64,000 nucleotides of DNA from assembly GCF_001050475.1 (NCBI RefSeq), contig NZ_CP012034.1, positions 1,426,001-1,490,000 of the forward strand, given 5' to 3'. Below, piece by piece: positions 26,986-35,879 of this stretch. The notes beneath the pieces are model-generated. The model was not told the origin of the DNA. It made no database searches and was given only the letters and a program-made list of their open reading frames with translations. The stretch comes from Companilactobacillus ginsenosidimutans. Lineage in GTDB: Bacteria; Bacillota; Bacilli; Lactobacillales; Lactobacillaceae. The position numbers were made by a program, and so were the translations under genes. Numbering within the stretch: the stretch's first letter is position 1; each line of letters starts with the position of its first letter.

Positions 26986-28092
26986 TTAAAATTTTGAATC
27001 AAATACTGTCTGATACGGCAATGTCTGATAGCCATTCCTGACAAATAAGAAATAGCAAAAAAATAGAATAGCCGAGATGGCAACAACTAAATACATAGTT
27101 AATCTAATATATTTATTAGTGATTCTAGACAATACATTGGGAACCAATACAATATTAATTGGAAAAAACATGTATAGGGTCCTTGTAACTGTTGGGAATA
27201 TATCAGCAATTGGAAGTAACATTACTAAGAATATGTCAAACCAAAGCAAATATGTAATTTTTTCCCTTGATTTCATATCAATTAGAAAATAATACGAAAT
27301 CAATACAACTATGCAGATAATAAAAATCAAAAGTACAAGTGATGTATTAACATCCCCCTGATCAAACTGAGATCCAATATAACTCTCGTAAACTCCAGTT
27401 TTTTCAATCAAGAAAAGAAGTATGTCTCGACCAAACGGATATATAAAAAGTAGTCCTATTTGAAGTCCAACAATAACTAATAATCGAGGTTTTATAAGAG
27501 CAAGAAAATAAAAAATTCCATAAATAATCACGCTCATATGAAACAGGCAAGCCATCAACAAAAAGAGGAAGTACTTGAACATTTTTTTATCTCTTATGAA
27601 TTTAGTTGCATATAGCATTATTGAAATGGCAATACATTGTCTCATTGCATTAAATGAGTATGAATAGTAAGAAGTTGCAATTACTAAGTAAACGCTAAAT
27701 CCAACGCATATGGATTGTTCCTTGATCCATAGAAACAAGAAAATCAAAATTAAAAACATATAGATTGCAAAAATTAGTTGATAAGGATGCTCTATAAAAC
27801 CATGACCAAAGAAGTATCCGATTTCGACAATCTTCTTTGAGAAATAACTAATTCTAAATGGAATTCCTGATAAAACCATTGGGAACTGTTCGTCTGTATA
27901 ATTTAAATAATCAATTCCGACGTCATATCTAATCGATCCCAAAATTAGCAATATTAAGAAAGCAAATGTTAAGAACAGTTTATTCTGTGTTGCCATTCCG
28001 CCAATTGACGGTACATTTCCTCCTAATCCCGAGGTGCCCCAGCGAATAACAAATGGGGAAACTATAATGATTAATATTCCAATGTAAATCAA
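26986..28092 (-). CDS. wzy: EpsG/Wzy-type polysaccharide polymerase
   Basis: 368 residues with about 10-11 membrane segments. The RYDVGIDYLNYTDEQ stretch near residue 52 and the SYYSYSFNAMRQCIAISIMLYA segment near 140-160 are typical of EpsG-family polymerases (NxxRQ motif). It joins lipid-linked repeat units outside the membrane. It is mid-operon between the glycosyltransferases and the Stealth gene. Confidence 0.88.
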   Translation of the reverse strand: MIYIGILIIIVSPFVIRWGTSGLGGNVPSIGGMATQNKLFLTFAFLILLILGSIRYDVGIDYLNYTDEQFPMVLSGIPFRISYFSKKIVEIGYFFGHGFIEHPYQLIFAIYMFLILIFLFLWIKEQSICVGFSVYLVIATSYYSYSFNAMRQCIAISIMLYATKFIRDKKMFKYFLFLLMACLFHMSVIIYGIFYFLALIKPRLLVIVGLQIGLLFIYPFGRDILLFLIEKTGVYESYIGSQFDQGDVNTSLVLLIFIICIVVLISYYFLIDMKSREKITYLLWFDIFLVMLLPIADIFPTVTRTLYMFFPINIVLVPNVLSRITNKYIRLTMYLVVAISAILFFCYFLFVRNGYQTLPYQTVFDSKF

Positions 28093-28125
28093 GCTATTTC
28101 CCCTTTATTTTTTTAATCATCATTC

Positions 28126-29112
28126 TCAAAAGAAAGCCTCTTTAAGAGAGTTCAATTTTAAACAATCTCTATAAAAACTAATTCCAAATCTTAGAGCATA
28201 TGTCGTTGCTTTTAATCTCTTATCCATATTCAAATCGGAATTTATTAGTTCTCTATTACTAGTAATTCCTTTTTGTAATATTGTTATTTCCCTATTAAAT
28301 TCCCGAGCATTATTACTTAAAAGTAAACTATTCAATACACTGACATAACACCAGCTCATCCTAAGTATTGCTTCTGAATACAATTCTGGGAATTTTTGAG
28401 TGATCCCATCCACCATTGAGTCTGTCGCGAAAATTAAATCAAATTTTCCATTGTTAAATCCAGATGTAGTAATCGAACTATTTCTTAAAATATAGTTATA
28501 TTTAGATTTCGAACCTACAGCTATTGCCTCGGACTCCATTATTGTTTTGTAAATTGTAGAAGAATCTTCAAATAATTTACCTTCTGGAAAACGTATTCCA
28601 TCAAAAATGGATTTTTTATACAACTTTGCACAACAAGTAAGATCTAAATGGTCCCTAACCAACATTTTCTTAAGCCAATCTCTAGAACTATATATCTTTG
28701 AAATATCATTAATTTCATATGATTGTGTTTTTCCATTTCTTTTCACAACGGAATGCTGACAACTTGAGATATCAGTTTTAAACGTCACAAGTTGATCCAT
28801 CAAATAACTTAAGTAATCAAAATCAACTGTATCATCTGCATCAATAAATGATATAAAGTCACCCGATGCCACTTCAATACCAATATTTCTAACATGAGCA
28901 ACACCATTATGCGGAAGCTCATACAATTTAATAAAACTATACTTACTTGATAATTCTTTGACGATGGCATTAGTTGAATCTGTTGATCCGTCATCAATTA
29001 CTAGTATTTCAATGTTTGAATAATCCTGTTCAATCAAAGATAAAATACATCTTTTGATTGTTTCTTCCACATTAAATGAAGGTATTATTACTGAAATCAA
29101 TGAATCCATCAT
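28126..29112 (-). CDS. GT2 glycosyltransferase, tandem copy 2
   Basis: 328 residues. The GT-A domain starts ISVIIPSFNVEETIKRCI, has VIDDGSTDST near 40 and FIDADDTVD near 93 (metal DxD). It is highly similar along its whole length to the next gene upstream (HDWFQKMLVRDHLD versus RDWLKKMLVRDHLD; similar C-termini), so the two are a tandem duplication. The donor is unknown. The two copies probably add different sugars or linkages, unless one is redundant. Confidence 0.88.
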   Translation of the reverse strand: MMDSLISVIIPSFNVEETIKRCILSLIEQDYSNIEILVIDDGSTDSTNAIVKELSSKYSFIKLYELPHNGVAHVRNIGIEVASGDFISFIDADDTVDFDYLSYLMDQLVTFKTDISSCQHSVVKRNGKTQSYEINDISKIYSSRDWLKKMLVRDHLDLTCCAKLYKKSIFDGIRFPEGKLFEDSSTIYKTIMESEAIAVGSKSKYNYILRNSSITTSGFNNGKFDLIFATDSMVDGITQKFPELYSEAILRMSWCYVSVLNSLLLSNNAREFNREITILQKGITSNRELINSDLNMDKRLKATTYALRFGISFYRDCLKLNSLKEAFF

Positions 29113-29216
29113 AGATAATTTTTCTCCTAAAAATCATTTTCTTACTAGACTAAAATTTTCCAACATAAGATATAGTTTTTCGTTAACTACTTTCTCTAAA
29201 ACAGTGGGGACAAAAG

Positions 29217-30206
29217 CTATCTACCAGATTGTTCTTTCAAAACCATCATTTTCAAACAGTTCTTATAAAATTTGGTTCCAAATTTTAATGCAAAACAAGC
29301 TAACTTTAATCGTCTATCTGGATTTAAATCACTATTGATGAATTTTTGATGTGCTAAAATCTGTTCTCTTAATTTATTAACTAGTAGATTACATTCCTTA
29401 TCATTACCACTTAAAAGTATATTGTTTAGCACACTGGTATGAGACCAACTCAGTCGTAACATTGCTTCAGGATACAAATCAGGATATTTCCTTATAATTT
29501 CTTCTGTCATTGATTCAGTTGCTGAAATCAAATCTAATTTTCCATAATTAAAACTTGAAGTAGTTATTGAATTATTCCTCAAAATATAGTCATATTTTGA
29601 TTCGGATCCAACGGCAATTGACTCAGATTTCATTATTGTTTTATAGATTGTCGCAGAATCTTCAAATAATTTTCCTGGAGGAAATTCAATACCATCAAAA
29701 ATTGATTTTTTATATAATTTTGCCCAACAGGTTTGATCCAAATGATCTCTCACAAGCATTTTTTGAAACCAATCATGAGAATTATAAATTCTCGAAAAAC
29801 CAGCAAGTTCATTTGAGTGAATATCCCCATTAATTTTGATTACTGAATGCTGACAACTCGAAATATCGGTATTAAATGTAATAAGGAGATTCATTAAATA
29901 ACTCAAGTAGTCACTTTTAACGACATCGTCAGCATCTACAAATGATATGAATTGACCCTTAGAAGATTTAATTCCAACATTTCGAACTTGAGCAAGTCCA
30001 GAATGAGGAATTTCATACATCCGAATGCAATCGTGTTTGTTCAGCATACTTTGTACAATGCTATTTGTCTGATCTGTAGATTCATCGTTTATCACAACTA
30101 TTTCAAAATTGGAATAATCTTGTTCTAATAAAGACAAAATGCATTTTTCTATTGTTTCTTCTGCATTGTACGCAGGAATTATCACCGAAATTAATGGGTT
30201 TTCCAT
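29217..30206 (-). CDS. GT2 glycosyltransferase, tandem copy 1
   Basis: 329 residues with ISVIIPAYNAEETIEKCI, VINDESTDQT near 40 and FVDADDVVK near 93. The paralogue lies 104 bp downstream. In this copy the usual DDGS-like motif reads NDES, while the metal-binding DADD is kept. AGGAG precedes the ATG. It follows the DUF4422 gene by 15 bp. Confidence 0.88.
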   Translation of the reverse strand: MENPLISVIIPAYNAEETIEKCILSLLEQDYSNFEIVVINDESTDQTNSIVQSMLNKHDCIRMYEIPHSGLAQVRNVGIKSSKGQFISFVDADDVVKSDYLSYLMNLLITFNTDISSCQHSVIKINGDIHSNELAGFSRIYNSHDWFQKMLVRDHLDQTCWAKLYKKSIFDGIEFPPGKLFEDSATIYKTIMKSESIAVGSESKYDYILRNNSITTSSFNYGKLDLISATESMTEEIIRKYPDLYPEAMLRLSWSHTSVLNNILLSGNDKECNLLVNKLREQILAHQKFINSDLNPDRRLKLACFALKFGTKFYKNCLKMMVLKEQSGR

Positions 30207-30221
30207 ATATTTTTTTCACTC

Positions 30222-30989
30222 CTAAAAATGGGTTTTCTTGCTCAAACCGAATTTTCTCAACAGAAAATGTACCACTTTGGAAATCTTCTTCTCGCCACCT
30301 ATTTGAATCCAATCATGTTCACAATAATTGATGTCATTTTTATCAATCCAAACATCCATCAAGATTTCAGCAATATATCCAAAAACTCTGGCTTCTTGTT
30401 CCGAATATTCTTCTACATAAATGTTTTCTTCTAGCTTTTCAAGAATTGAGAAAAGCCATTCGCAATACGTTGAGAATTGATTTTGTTTCATTACAAACAT
30501 GTTGAACATATGAGCACTACGCTTATTCATAGCCTGGTCAAAAGCTGATAAATAATCATTATGATGTTTTTCAATTATTCGTCGAGTTAACAATAATGGT
30601 TCTTCGTGATGAGCATGAACGTAGTGAGAATAATTAGTTTCAACGTAATACTTTCTTTCAGTCGGTAATATCACATCATGCTTAGATAACTTTTCATCAA
30701 TCAAGTCTTGATTCAATAAATCATCTTCATCTTTACCAAAGAATCTTCGGTAGTGAACCAATCCTATAGCATCAGCATCTTGAATGTTCTTCCATGCCCA
30801 ATAAATGGCTGTTAATTCATTATAATTAGGGTTCTTTTTAGAAATATTAATTCCTGCATCGTCGCGAAGATAACTCATGCCGTTTTGATAATTCTTATAT
30901 GATCCAACTAATATTGGATGATATAATTTGTCATCATCTGGCATTTTGCTCTCCTTATGTGTTGCAACAAGAATTTTTACATTTTTCAA
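30222..30989 (-). CDS. DUF4422 capsular polysaccharide glycosyltransferase-like protein
   Basis: 255 residues from a TTG overlapping the stop of the preceding gene. KILVATHKESKMPDD at the start, NYNELTAIYWAWKN near 55 and IGLVHYRRFF near 75 are the DUF4422 signature, a family found in capsule and exopolysaccharide clusters and thought to act as glycosyltransferases. No membrane segment is visible. It probably adds the second sugar of the repeat. Confidence 0.85.
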   Translation of the reverse strand: MKNVKILVATHKESKMPDDDKLYHPILVGSYKNYQNGMSYLRDDAGINISKKNPNYNELTAIYWAWKNIQDADAIGLVHYRRFFGKDEDDLLNQDLIDEKLSKHDVILPTERKYYVETNYSHYVHAHHEEPLLLTRRIIEKHHNDYLSAFDQAMNKRSAHMFNMFVMKQNQFSTYCEWLFSILEKLEENIYVEEYSEQEARVFGYIAEILMDVWIDKNDINYCEHDWIQIGGEKKISKVVHFLLRKFGLSKKTHF

Positions 30990-31645
30990 TACGCGCCGCT
31001 CCCTTTAAAAATATGGAAAAAGTTCATAAAGATAATCTTGATATCAAACCAGAAGCTTGCTCTATCTATATATGACATCTCAATTTCAGCACGTTCTGGA
31101 TAACCAACTTGGCTTCGACCTGAGGCTTGCCAAAGACCCATTGCTCCGGGCTTTACTGCCAAAAGCTTTTCCACATTGTATTCGCATAATTCCTCTTCAA
31201 CTACTGGTCTTGGACCCACCAAGCTCATGTTTCCCCGCAATACGTTCAAAAATTGAGGTATTTCATCAATTGATGTACGTCTCAAGAAACTACCAACTTT
31301 GGTGATTCTAGGATCCCTATCAGGTGTAAGTTTGTAGTTATTCGCTACATACTCCTCATATAGTTCTTTATCTTTAAGCAAATGTTCCTCAGCATTACTA
31401 ATCATTGACCGAAATTTATAAATCTCAAATTTCTTTCCATTTAGCCCAATTCGTACTTGCCTATATAGCAATGGCCCTCTGTGGGATTTACAAATAATGT
31501 TTAACATCCAAATAATAATAAAAATTGGACTAACCATAATTAGAGCAAACAGAGAAACGATAATATCCAAAATCCTTTTAGCAATCAAATAACCTGTTGA
31601 ATGTTTTACTAAGATTGTTTTCCCTTTAGTTTCAAAATATTCCAT
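30986..31645 (-). CDS. polyprenyl phosphate sugar-1-phosphate transferase (priming enzyme)
   Basis: I choose the ATG at 31645 (MEYFETKGKT), 6 nt after CAAGGA, giving 219 residues. One membrane hairpin lies near residues 25-50, then the WbaP/PglC-type catalytic domain: YRQVRIGLNGKKFEIYKFRSM, DEIPQFLNVLRGNMSLVGPRPV and KPGAMGLWQASGRSQ. It loads the first sugar phosphate on undecaprenyl phosphate, starting repeat assembly. Confidence 0.93.
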   Translation of the reverse strand: MEYFETKGKTILVKHSTGYLIAKRILDIIVSLFALIMVSPIFIIIWMLNIICKSHRGPLLYRQVRIGLNGKKFEIYKFRSMISNAEEHLLKDKELYEEYVANNYKLTPDRDPRITKVGSFLRRTSIDEIPQFLNVLRGNMSLVGPRPVVEEELCEYNVEKLLAVKPGAMGLWQASGRSQVGYPERAEIEMSYIDRASFWFDIKIIFMNFFHIFKGSGAY

Positions 31646-31673
31646 AATTTTTCCTTGAATGTAATTTAATGTT

Positions 31674-32450
31674 TTAAAAGAAAAAGAATTTCTTTTTCGT
31701 GATTGGTTCAATACATATAGGACTGTCGGATACTACCACTTCGCCATTAAGAATACTTTTAGCGTTGTCCATAAAGTTCTGAGAGATTTGATTATCAAAG
31801 TTCGACAACTTTTCAAAAGCATCCGCCATTCTGAATTGACGTCCTGTTAAAACATGTGCATCGGAAGATATAACATGTGCTAAATTCGATTCAATAATTT
31901 TTTGTGACGTCTCCTGAACTTTTTCCCCAAATACTCCAAGATAACTACTCGCAGTGATTTGTGAAAGACATCCCTGTGAAATTAATTCATGCAGTTTTCG
32001 AGGATTTTTCTGAACCTCTCTATTCCTCTCAGGATGTGCAATTACCGGAACAATTCCACGACTTAATAACTCAAAAATCACATTTGATGTATATGCAGGT
32101 ATATCTGAGTGAGGAAATTCCAGCAATAAATATTTATTATTAGCATCCATAAAAATGACATCATCTTTTTCAATTGCGCTTATTAATGCACCCGTCAAAT
32201 GAACTTCTTGACCCGGAAAAACAGTAATCGGAATTCCAGCCTCATCCAAGCAACTTTGAAAATTTCTAACCTTCTCCAAAACCATTATTTTAGGATTTTT
32301 GTATTGGCTATCCATGTGATGTGGCGTCAACAAAATATGACTAATTCCATCGTTCACAGACGATTTTGCAAGTTCAATGCTACTTGAAAAATCTGGTGAT
32401 CCATCATCCACATTCGGTAACATGTGACAGTGAAGGTCAACTAACGTCAT
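31674..32450 (-). CDS. wzh: Wzh/CpsB-type tyrosine-protein phosphatase (PHP family)
   Basis: 258 residues. LVDLHCHMLPNVDDGSPD at the start is the metal-binding PHP motif; HHMD, GQEVHL, AHPERN and SSDAHVL supply later ligands. CpsB-type Mn-dependent phosphatases dephosphorylate the Wze tyrosine kinase and so control chain length or output. It overlaps wze by 4 bp. The C-terminus ends in a run of Phe. Confidence 0.92.
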   Translation of the reverse strand: MTLVDLHCHMLPNVDDGSPDFSSSIELAKSSVNDGISHILLTPHHMDSQYKNPKIMVLEKVRNFQSCLDEAGIPITVFPGQEVHLTGALISAIEKDDVIFMDANNKYLLLEFPHSDIPAYTSNVIFELLSRGIVPVIAHPERNREVQKNPRKLHELISQGCLSQITASSYLGVFGEKVQETSQKIIESNLAHVISSDAHVLTGRQFRMADAFEKLSNFDNQISQNFMDNAKSILNGEVVVSDSPICIEPITKKKFFFF

Positions 32451-33178
32451 TTTTCAATACCGTAGTATCCGCCGTAATAGCCATCCGCATTATCACATTT
32501 TGATCTGTTCATAATTCCACCCAAAATTCTTGCTCGAACAGTAAGTAATGATTTTTTTGCATTAATCACTTGTGCTTTATCAGCGATACCTTGAGGAATA
32601 ACCAAAATCACACCATCAACTTTGGAAGCCAATATTTGTGCATCAGTCACTAAATTTACTGGTGGAGCATCAAAAATAGTCAACGAAAAATTTTCTTTTA
32701 AATCAGATAACAATTGTGGAATTCGTTTACTTCCAAGAAGTTCAGACGGATTGGGTGGAATCGGACCACTTGTGATAATAAAAAGGTTTGGAATCATAGT
32801 CTTTTGGATAATATCTTCAAAGTCTGCACTTCCAAATAAATAATTTGATAAGCCAGTTTGGTTACTCACATTAAAGGTTTTGTGAATAGTTGGTCGACGT
32901 AAATCGGCATCAATCAAGATTACTCTCTCACCTTGTTTGGCCCAACTTACTGCAACGTTATTACTAACAGTCGATTTCCCTTCAGAAGGTGCCGATGATG
33001 TGAATAAAATTGAAGTTAACTCTTCATCAACAGACGAAAACTGGATATTAGTTCTAATGGTATTAAATTGTTCAGAAATCATACTTGTAGGGGAATCATG
33101 GGTAATTAATCCAACTCCGTGAGTAAGACTATAATCGTTTAATTTTTTTCTTTTATTTTTTCGAAAATTACCAAACAT
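32447..33178 (-). CDS. wze: Wze/CpsD-type tyrosine kinase
   Basis: 243 residues. Walker A is SSAPSEGKSTVSNN near 60-73, Walker A' is LIDADLRRP near 94, Walker B is LTIFDAPPV near 175. The C-terminal Tyr cluster DGYYGGYYGIEK is the autophosphorylation site. It needs the membrane partner Wzd, encoded directly upstream. The pair controls polymerisation and export. Confidence 0.94.
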   Translation of the reverse strand: MFGNFRKNKRKKLNDYSLTHGVGLITHDSPTSMISEQFNTIRTNIQFSSVDEELTSILFTSSAPSEGKSTVSNNVAVSWAKQGERVILIDADLRRPTIHKTFNVSNQTGLSNYLFGSADFEDIIQKTMIPNLFIITSGPIPPNPSELLGSKRIPQLLSDLKENFSLTIFDAPPVNLVTDAQILASKVDGVILVIPQGIADKAQVINAKKSLLTVRARILGGIMNRSKCDNADGYYGGYYGIEK

Positions 33179-33179
33179 C

Positions 33180-33953
33180 CTATACCCTCCTAACAGCAGA
33201 ATCTTTATTACGATTAATCTGCTTGGTTATTTTTTTATTTTTAGAAATTCGTTCAATTTCCTTTTGACTGATTTCAGAAATAATACCAAGATTTATTGAT
33301 TTCAATTCATCTGTAATGAATGTGGCCGAATCGACTGTCCTATCGGTTAATTCCTTGATAAAAGCAATCGCAACTCCCAACATGGCACCCAATATTAAAC
33401 CGAGAGTAATATTAATGGCCTTCCGTGGACTAACGGGCTTCGGATTTGATTCTGCTCGAGAAACTATTGAAACATTATTAATACTCATAATCTTTCCGAT
33501 TTTATGTTTAAAAATATCGGCTGTTAAATTTGCGGTTTCTGAGGCAGTTCTTGGATCAGTTGAAACCGCTTTAATTGAAAATACTTGTGAATTTTTTAAT
33601 GTACTAATTGAAATTGATTTTTTTAATTTAATCATCGATCCTGGATATCCTGGATAATTTCTAATTTCTCGATTAACATCTTTCAACACAGTCGGACTGT
33701 TTATGATGTCCTTGTATGTGCTAATCATTTGCACATCAGCTTGCACCTGTTGAAATTGGGCTCCTTGCATCTGTGCTGAAAGTTTTCTGTTAACTAAAAT
33801 TTCAGTCGTGGCGCTATACATGGGTGTCATGAAATAAAAGGTTGCGAACGCAGACATTAACCCTACGATGATCGTTGTTCCGAGGATAGCTTTGATATGT
33901 TTGCGCAGTATGCTGATAATTTGGAGCATACTAATAGTTTGTTCAGGCTTCAC
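33180..33953 (-). CDS. wzd: Wzd/CpsC-type chain-length regulator, kinase activator
   Basis: 257 residues from a GTG start after GGAGGG. Two membrane helices near residues 17-37 and 178-198 flank an extracellular domain; the proline-rich NPKPVSPRKAINITLGLILG before the second helix is the Wzz signature. The cytosolic C-terminal tail activates the kinase Wze. It is the first gene of the 13-gene operon. Confidence 0.93.
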   Translation of the reverse strand: MKPEQTISMLQIISILRKHIKAILGTTIIVGLMSAFATFYFMTPMYSATTEILVNRKLSAQMQGAQFQQVQADVQMISTYKDIINSPTVLKDVNREIRNYPGYPGSMIKLKKSISISTLKNSQVFSIKAVSTDPRTASETANLTADIFKHKIGKIMSINNVSIVSRAESNPKPVSPRKAINITLGLILGAMLGVAIAFIKELTDRTVDSATFITDELKSINLGIISEISQKEIERISKNKKITKQINRNKDSAVRRV

Positions 33954-34171
33954 TGAATCCCTCCGTAAATGTATATATTGTTAAAAGCTTTAGAATTGGG
34001 TGTTTCATTGCTCATTAAATTTAAGCCCATTTAACACAGACTTCCATTCTGTTTTGATATAAACGTGAATAATCTAACATGATGTATTTATGAATTATAT
34101 TTTATGTAACCTTAATGATGTATACCGATTTTCTTATGGTTCTGTGAATTCAACGTCCTATTGAAAACATT

Positions 34172-34197
34172 CAAAAAACCCAACCAACAGGATTGGA
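34172..34197 (-). terminator. leader terminator upstream of the exopolysaccharide operon
   Basis: CCAATC-CTGTT-GGTTGG followed by GTTTTTT on the operon strand, 218 bp before wzd. It starts only a few bases after the predicted start site of the 34205-34232 promoter. Confidence 0.55.
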
Positions 34198-34204
34198 CTC
34201 GAAA

Positions 34205-34274
34205 ATTGTATTAGTTTTTTCACATACAACAATTCGCAAACTAACAAGAAATTTTATAACGTAGCAAACTAACA
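34205..34274 (-). promoter_or_regulatory. promoter with upstream 11-bp direct repeats
   Basis: On the minus strand TTGTTG, 16 nt, TACAAT (34232-34205). Directly upstream TGTTAGTTTGC occurs twice, 28 bp apart (34274-34264 and 34246-34236), a layout expected of an activator site. The regulator is unknown. Confidence 0.45.
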
Positions 34275-34418
34275 GTCTTCTTTCTTCCTATATACATATT
34301 TTCAAAAAATATTTAGAGATTCTGACAAAAAATAATATTTCTATAAATCCATTCATTAGATAATATTAGTCTCTACTATCTAGTTGGGGATCCATCTAAT
34401 AACCAAATCTAAGACAAA

Positions 34419-34468
34419 CAAAAAGGCATTCTCCAAAGAGAATGCCCGCTTCTGCTCAAAACAGAAGT
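34419..34468 (-). terminator. double hairpin with T run
   Basis: CTTCTG/CAGAAG and GGCATTCTC/GAGAATGCC lie side by side, followed by TTTTTG on the minus strand. The 9-bp second stem is perfect. No gene ends here, so it would act on a leader transcript entering from above 34500. Confidence 0.6.
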
Positions 34469-34506
34469 ATGTACTGCTCACTAATAAAAAAGATTTAAAT
34501 CATGTC

Positions 34507-34548
34507 GCATGATAAGACTTTTCCACGTCCTATCACAACTTGATTATA
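34507..34548 (-). repeat. hairpin element, copy B (5' side of the exopolysaccharide cluster)
   Basis: On the minus strand TGATAGGAC-GTGGAAAA-GTCTTATCA forms a 9-bp stem (one G-U). Relative to copy A the stem differs while pairing is kept, and the TGGAAAA loop is shared. Confidence 0.5.
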
Positions 34549-34671
34549 AGGCGCTGACAATTATATTCAACAAATTGAATTTTACCCAAATAACTAGTCT
34601 TGATTTGCCTTCGAAAAACAATTTTATTCATAAAAAACGGTACAATAAAAGTATCGAAGGGAGTGTCAATT

Positions 34672-35622
34672 ATGAGAGCAGTTGTTGTTAACAAGGCCGG
34701 TGGACCTGAGGCGCTGGAGATTGAGGAGCGCCCAATTCCCAAGGCCAACAAGTATGAATCGGTCATGAAAATCTACGCTTTTCCAGTACACAGATATGAA
34801 GTTTTGACTAGGCAAGGTGGTTCGCCATCGGTCAAATTTCCGCGTGTCATCGGTGTCGAGGCTGTCGGCGAAGTGTTCGAAACTACTGAAGATAGCGACT
34901 TGGAAGTGGGACAAAAGGTTGTTACATTAATGGGCGGATTTGGACGCGAATTTGATGGCAGCTACGAAGAATATGCATTGGTTCCCAATAATCAATTATA
35001 TCCGGTCGAATATTATGGTGCCTGGGAAATTTTGGCATCCCTCCCAGAAACTTTTTACACAGCATTCGGCGCTCTTAAAGCGACACACTTGCAGCAAGGA
35101 GACCACTTGCTAGTTAGAGGTGGAACGACCGGAGTCGGCATGGCAGCTATTGAGCTCGCAAAGTCGCTCGGACTAAAAGTCACCGGAACAACCCGCCACG
35201 AGACAAATTTGGCAATGATTAAAAAGGTCGCTGCTGATGAAGCAATTCTCGATACTAATGGCGTGCTCGAAACCGATCAAGAATACGACGGAATTATTGA
35301 CATGATTGGCGCACCCGTCCTAGAGAATACCCTCAGCCACTTGAAGCTCCACAAAACATGTACATCCCTGGGAATGGTCACGGGAGAATGGAAGATCAAC
35401 AATTTTGATCCATTCGAATACTTGAGCAACAAATATCTGACATTCTACGATTCGACCGAAGTTAATCCCGATATGGTCGAAGAAATGTTCAGAATTATCA
35501 ACGCTAATGATTTACAAATACCAATCGCCAAAGTATTTAAATTATCCGATATTCAGGAAGCCCATAAGTATGTAATGGAATCACCACGTAATGTTGGACA
35601 GGTTATCGTTACTAATCAATAG
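34672..35622 (+). CDS. quinone oxidoreductase-like zinc-independent dehydrogenase (MDR superfamily)
   Basis: I choose the ATG at 34672 (MRAVVVNKAGGPEALEIEE) after GAAGGGAG, giving 316 residues. The GroES-like N-terminal domain and Rossmann fold (LLVRGGTTGVGMAAIELAKSLG near 155-176) match QOR-type proteins; the Cys ligands of zinc dehydrogenases are absent. It probably reduces quinones or enones with NADPH. It is monocistronic, with a TACAAT box upstream and a strong terminator. Confidence 0.88.
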   Translation: MRAVVVNKAGGPEALEIEERPIPKANKYESVMKIYAFPVHRYEVLTRQGGSPSVKFPRVIGVEAVGEVFETTEDSDLEVGQKVVTLMGGFGREFDGSYEEYALVPNNQLYPVEYYGAWEILASLPETFYTAFGALKATHLQQGDHLLVRGGTTGVGMAAIELAKSLGLKVTGTTRHETNLAMIKKVAADEAILDTNGVLETDQEYDGIIDMIGAPVLENTLSHLKLHKTCTSLGMVTGEWKINNFDPFEYLSNKYLTFYDSTEVNPDMVEEMFRIINANDLQIPIAKVFKLSDIQEAHKYVMESPRNVGQVIVTNQ

Positions 35623-35630
35623 GTATAGTT

Positions 35631-35664
35631 AAAGGCACAGAACATGGAGTTCTGTGCCTTTTTG
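35631..35664 (+). terminator. bidirectional terminator
   Basis: AAAGGCACAGAAC and GTTCTGTGCCTTT form a perfect stem with flanking A/T runs, between the oxidoreductase and the convergent small-protein array. Confidence 0.85.
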
Positions 35665-35675
35665 AGTGTTAACAA

Positions 35676-35879
35676 TCAGTTTAATTTATCGTCGTAGAAT
35701 TCAACTTTTGTTTGTACGCCTCTTTGCTTTTCTTCCCATGTTGGGAACACCACATTAGCATACGGTCTACCTTTTGAATCCAAAAAGTTCCACTTTTTTT
35801 CATCATCTTTTGAAGAATTCAGAATTTTATCATTCTTGTTATCTGTGCTCGAATCATCGAAATTATTTTCTTCCGTCAT
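35676..35879 (-). CDS. small paralogous protein, array member 4
   Basis: 67 residues. The N-terminal 28 residues are acidic and low-complexity; the rest is the array domain (WNFLDSKGRPYANVVFPTWEEKQ, then VEFYDD). It lacks the N-terminal helix seen in the other copies. AAGGGA lies 5 nt before the ATG and the gene overlaps the previous one by 17 bp. Family unknown to me; possibly an immunity or antitoxin-like protein, by context only. Confidence 0.6.
   Translation of the reverse strand: MTEENNFDDSSTDNKNDKILNSSKDDEKKWNFLDSKGRPYANVVFPTWEEKQRGVQTKVEFYDDKLN

Larger units (their letters stand above)
33954..34671. promoter_or_regulatory. long non-coding upstream region of the exopolysaccharide operon
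   Basis: About 700 bp with no supported gene. On the operon strand it holds a hairpin element (34548-34507), two adjacent hairpins with a T run (34468-34419), an 11-bp direct repeat beside a promoter, and another hairpin with a T run (34197-34172). The plus-strand end holds the promoter of the oxidoreductase gene. Confidence 0.5.

Noticed and set aside
34236..34274. CRISPR-like repeat (GCAAACTAACA twice)
   Set aside because: Only two 11-bp copies, no further spacers and no cas genes; it fits an activator site.
34509..34691. 60-codon plus-strand frame starting in hairpin copy B
   Set aside because: It overlaps the start of the oxidoreductase in another frame and lacks a ribosome site; the resemblance to copy A is explained by the conserved hairpin.
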